Origin: Pseudomonadota bacterium
Lineage (GTDB): Bacteria > Pseudomonadota > Gammaproteobacteria > Thiotrichales > Thiotrichaceae
Direction of reading: 5' to 3'
Assembly: GCA_002747435.1 (NCBI GenBank)
Contig: PDPH01000051.1
Location: forward strand, 19,544 to 83,543
DNA: 64,000 nt
The notes under the pieces were generated by a model, which saw only the letters and a list, made by a program, of their open reading frames with translations, was not told the DNA's origin and did no database searches. Positions 63,997 to 64,000 of this stretch are shown piece by piece. The translations under genes were made by a program, and so were the position numbers. How positions within the stretch are numbered: position 1 is the first letter of the stretch; every line of letters begins with the position of its first letter.

Positions 63997-64000
63997 CGCC

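Larger units (their letters stand above)
63656..64000 (+). mobile_element. IS1-family insertion sequence, left part
   Basis: The sequence starting ggtcgtgcctcac at 63656 is the likely left inverted repeat: it begins GGT like IS1 ends and lies 68 bases before insA, close to the IS1 spacing. The element runs off the window, so the right end and target-site duplication cannot be seen. The left boundary is inferred. Confidence 0.6.

Noticed and set aside
1..64000. tRNA, rRNA and CRISPR arrays
   Set aside because: I looked for T-loop signatures, rRNA-like conserved blocks and regularly spaced repeats and saw none; a covariance-model scan would be needed to be certain.

Overview
The window looks like chromosome from a gammaproteobacterium of the Thiotrichales type (Thiothrix-like). 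The basis is the overall gene set: DUF484-xerC, Kdo transferase, pilU, a fused LplT-acyltransferase-Aas protein, a type Vd patatin autotransporter, a VC_2705-type symporter pair and an NsrR/NnrS nitric-oxide module. The genus is inference, since no rRNA or other phylogenetic marker was read here. Coding density is high. I see no tRNA, rRNA or CRISPR array.

Layout. 1-6.4 kb: DUF484-xerC, a small lipoprotein, an ankyrin/DUF815 ATPase pair, a corrinoid adenosyltransferase and a sodium/solute symporter with its small subunit. 6.6-11.6 kb: a glucose-type ABC importer (gtsABCD-like) next to a gutted LacI regulator whose palindromic operators survive. 11.7-16.9 kb: secreted and membrane proteins, a lipoprotein cytochrome c and Kdo transferase. 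17.1-21.2 kb: a five-gene glycosyltransferase run, probably for LOS core or another surface glycan. 21.2-28.7 kb: small envelope proteins, a trpF/receiver-domain scar, a hemerythrin fusion, a lipoprotein polysaccharide deacetylase, a carboxylesterase scar, a GT2-TPR protein and moaA. 29-36.3 kb: an IS remnant, hipBA, a TAP-like hydrolase, argS and uvrD. 36.3-42.9 kb: a DUF4153 pseudogene, ybiT, DUF6489, ialB-like, ppk2 behind an FNR-type promoter, and a two-gene radical-SAM peptide-maturation locus. 42.9-54.7 kb: polA, rsuA-like, plpD-like, pilU, cysE and aas. 54.7-63.4 kb: a LysR remnant, then the NO-linked region (nnrS, an ABC importer, a damaged TonB receptor, DUF454, nsrR and a second nnrS) around a divergent NsrR box. 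63.7-64 kb: the left part of an IS1-family element.

How it works together. The nsrR region reads as a nitric-oxide-responsive regulon: an Fe-S repressor, two NnrS membrane proteins, and an importer plus outer-membrane receptor of unknown cargo. The ppk2 promoter carries an FNR half-site pair exactly 41.5 bases from the predicted start of transcription, so polyphosphate metabolism is probably tied to anaerobiosis. The glycosyltransferases, Kdo transferase, PlpD-like protein and Aas all serve the envelope.

Two things stand out. First, a 107-residue peptide with two LYGVV repeats is encoded directly before a radical SAM/SPASM protein; this is a good candidate for a RiPP system. Second, several genes (lacI, a carboxylesterase, DUF4153, trpF with a receiver domain, the TonB receptor, a lysR) survive only as end fragments joined by deletions, which points to recent deletion-driven gene loss.
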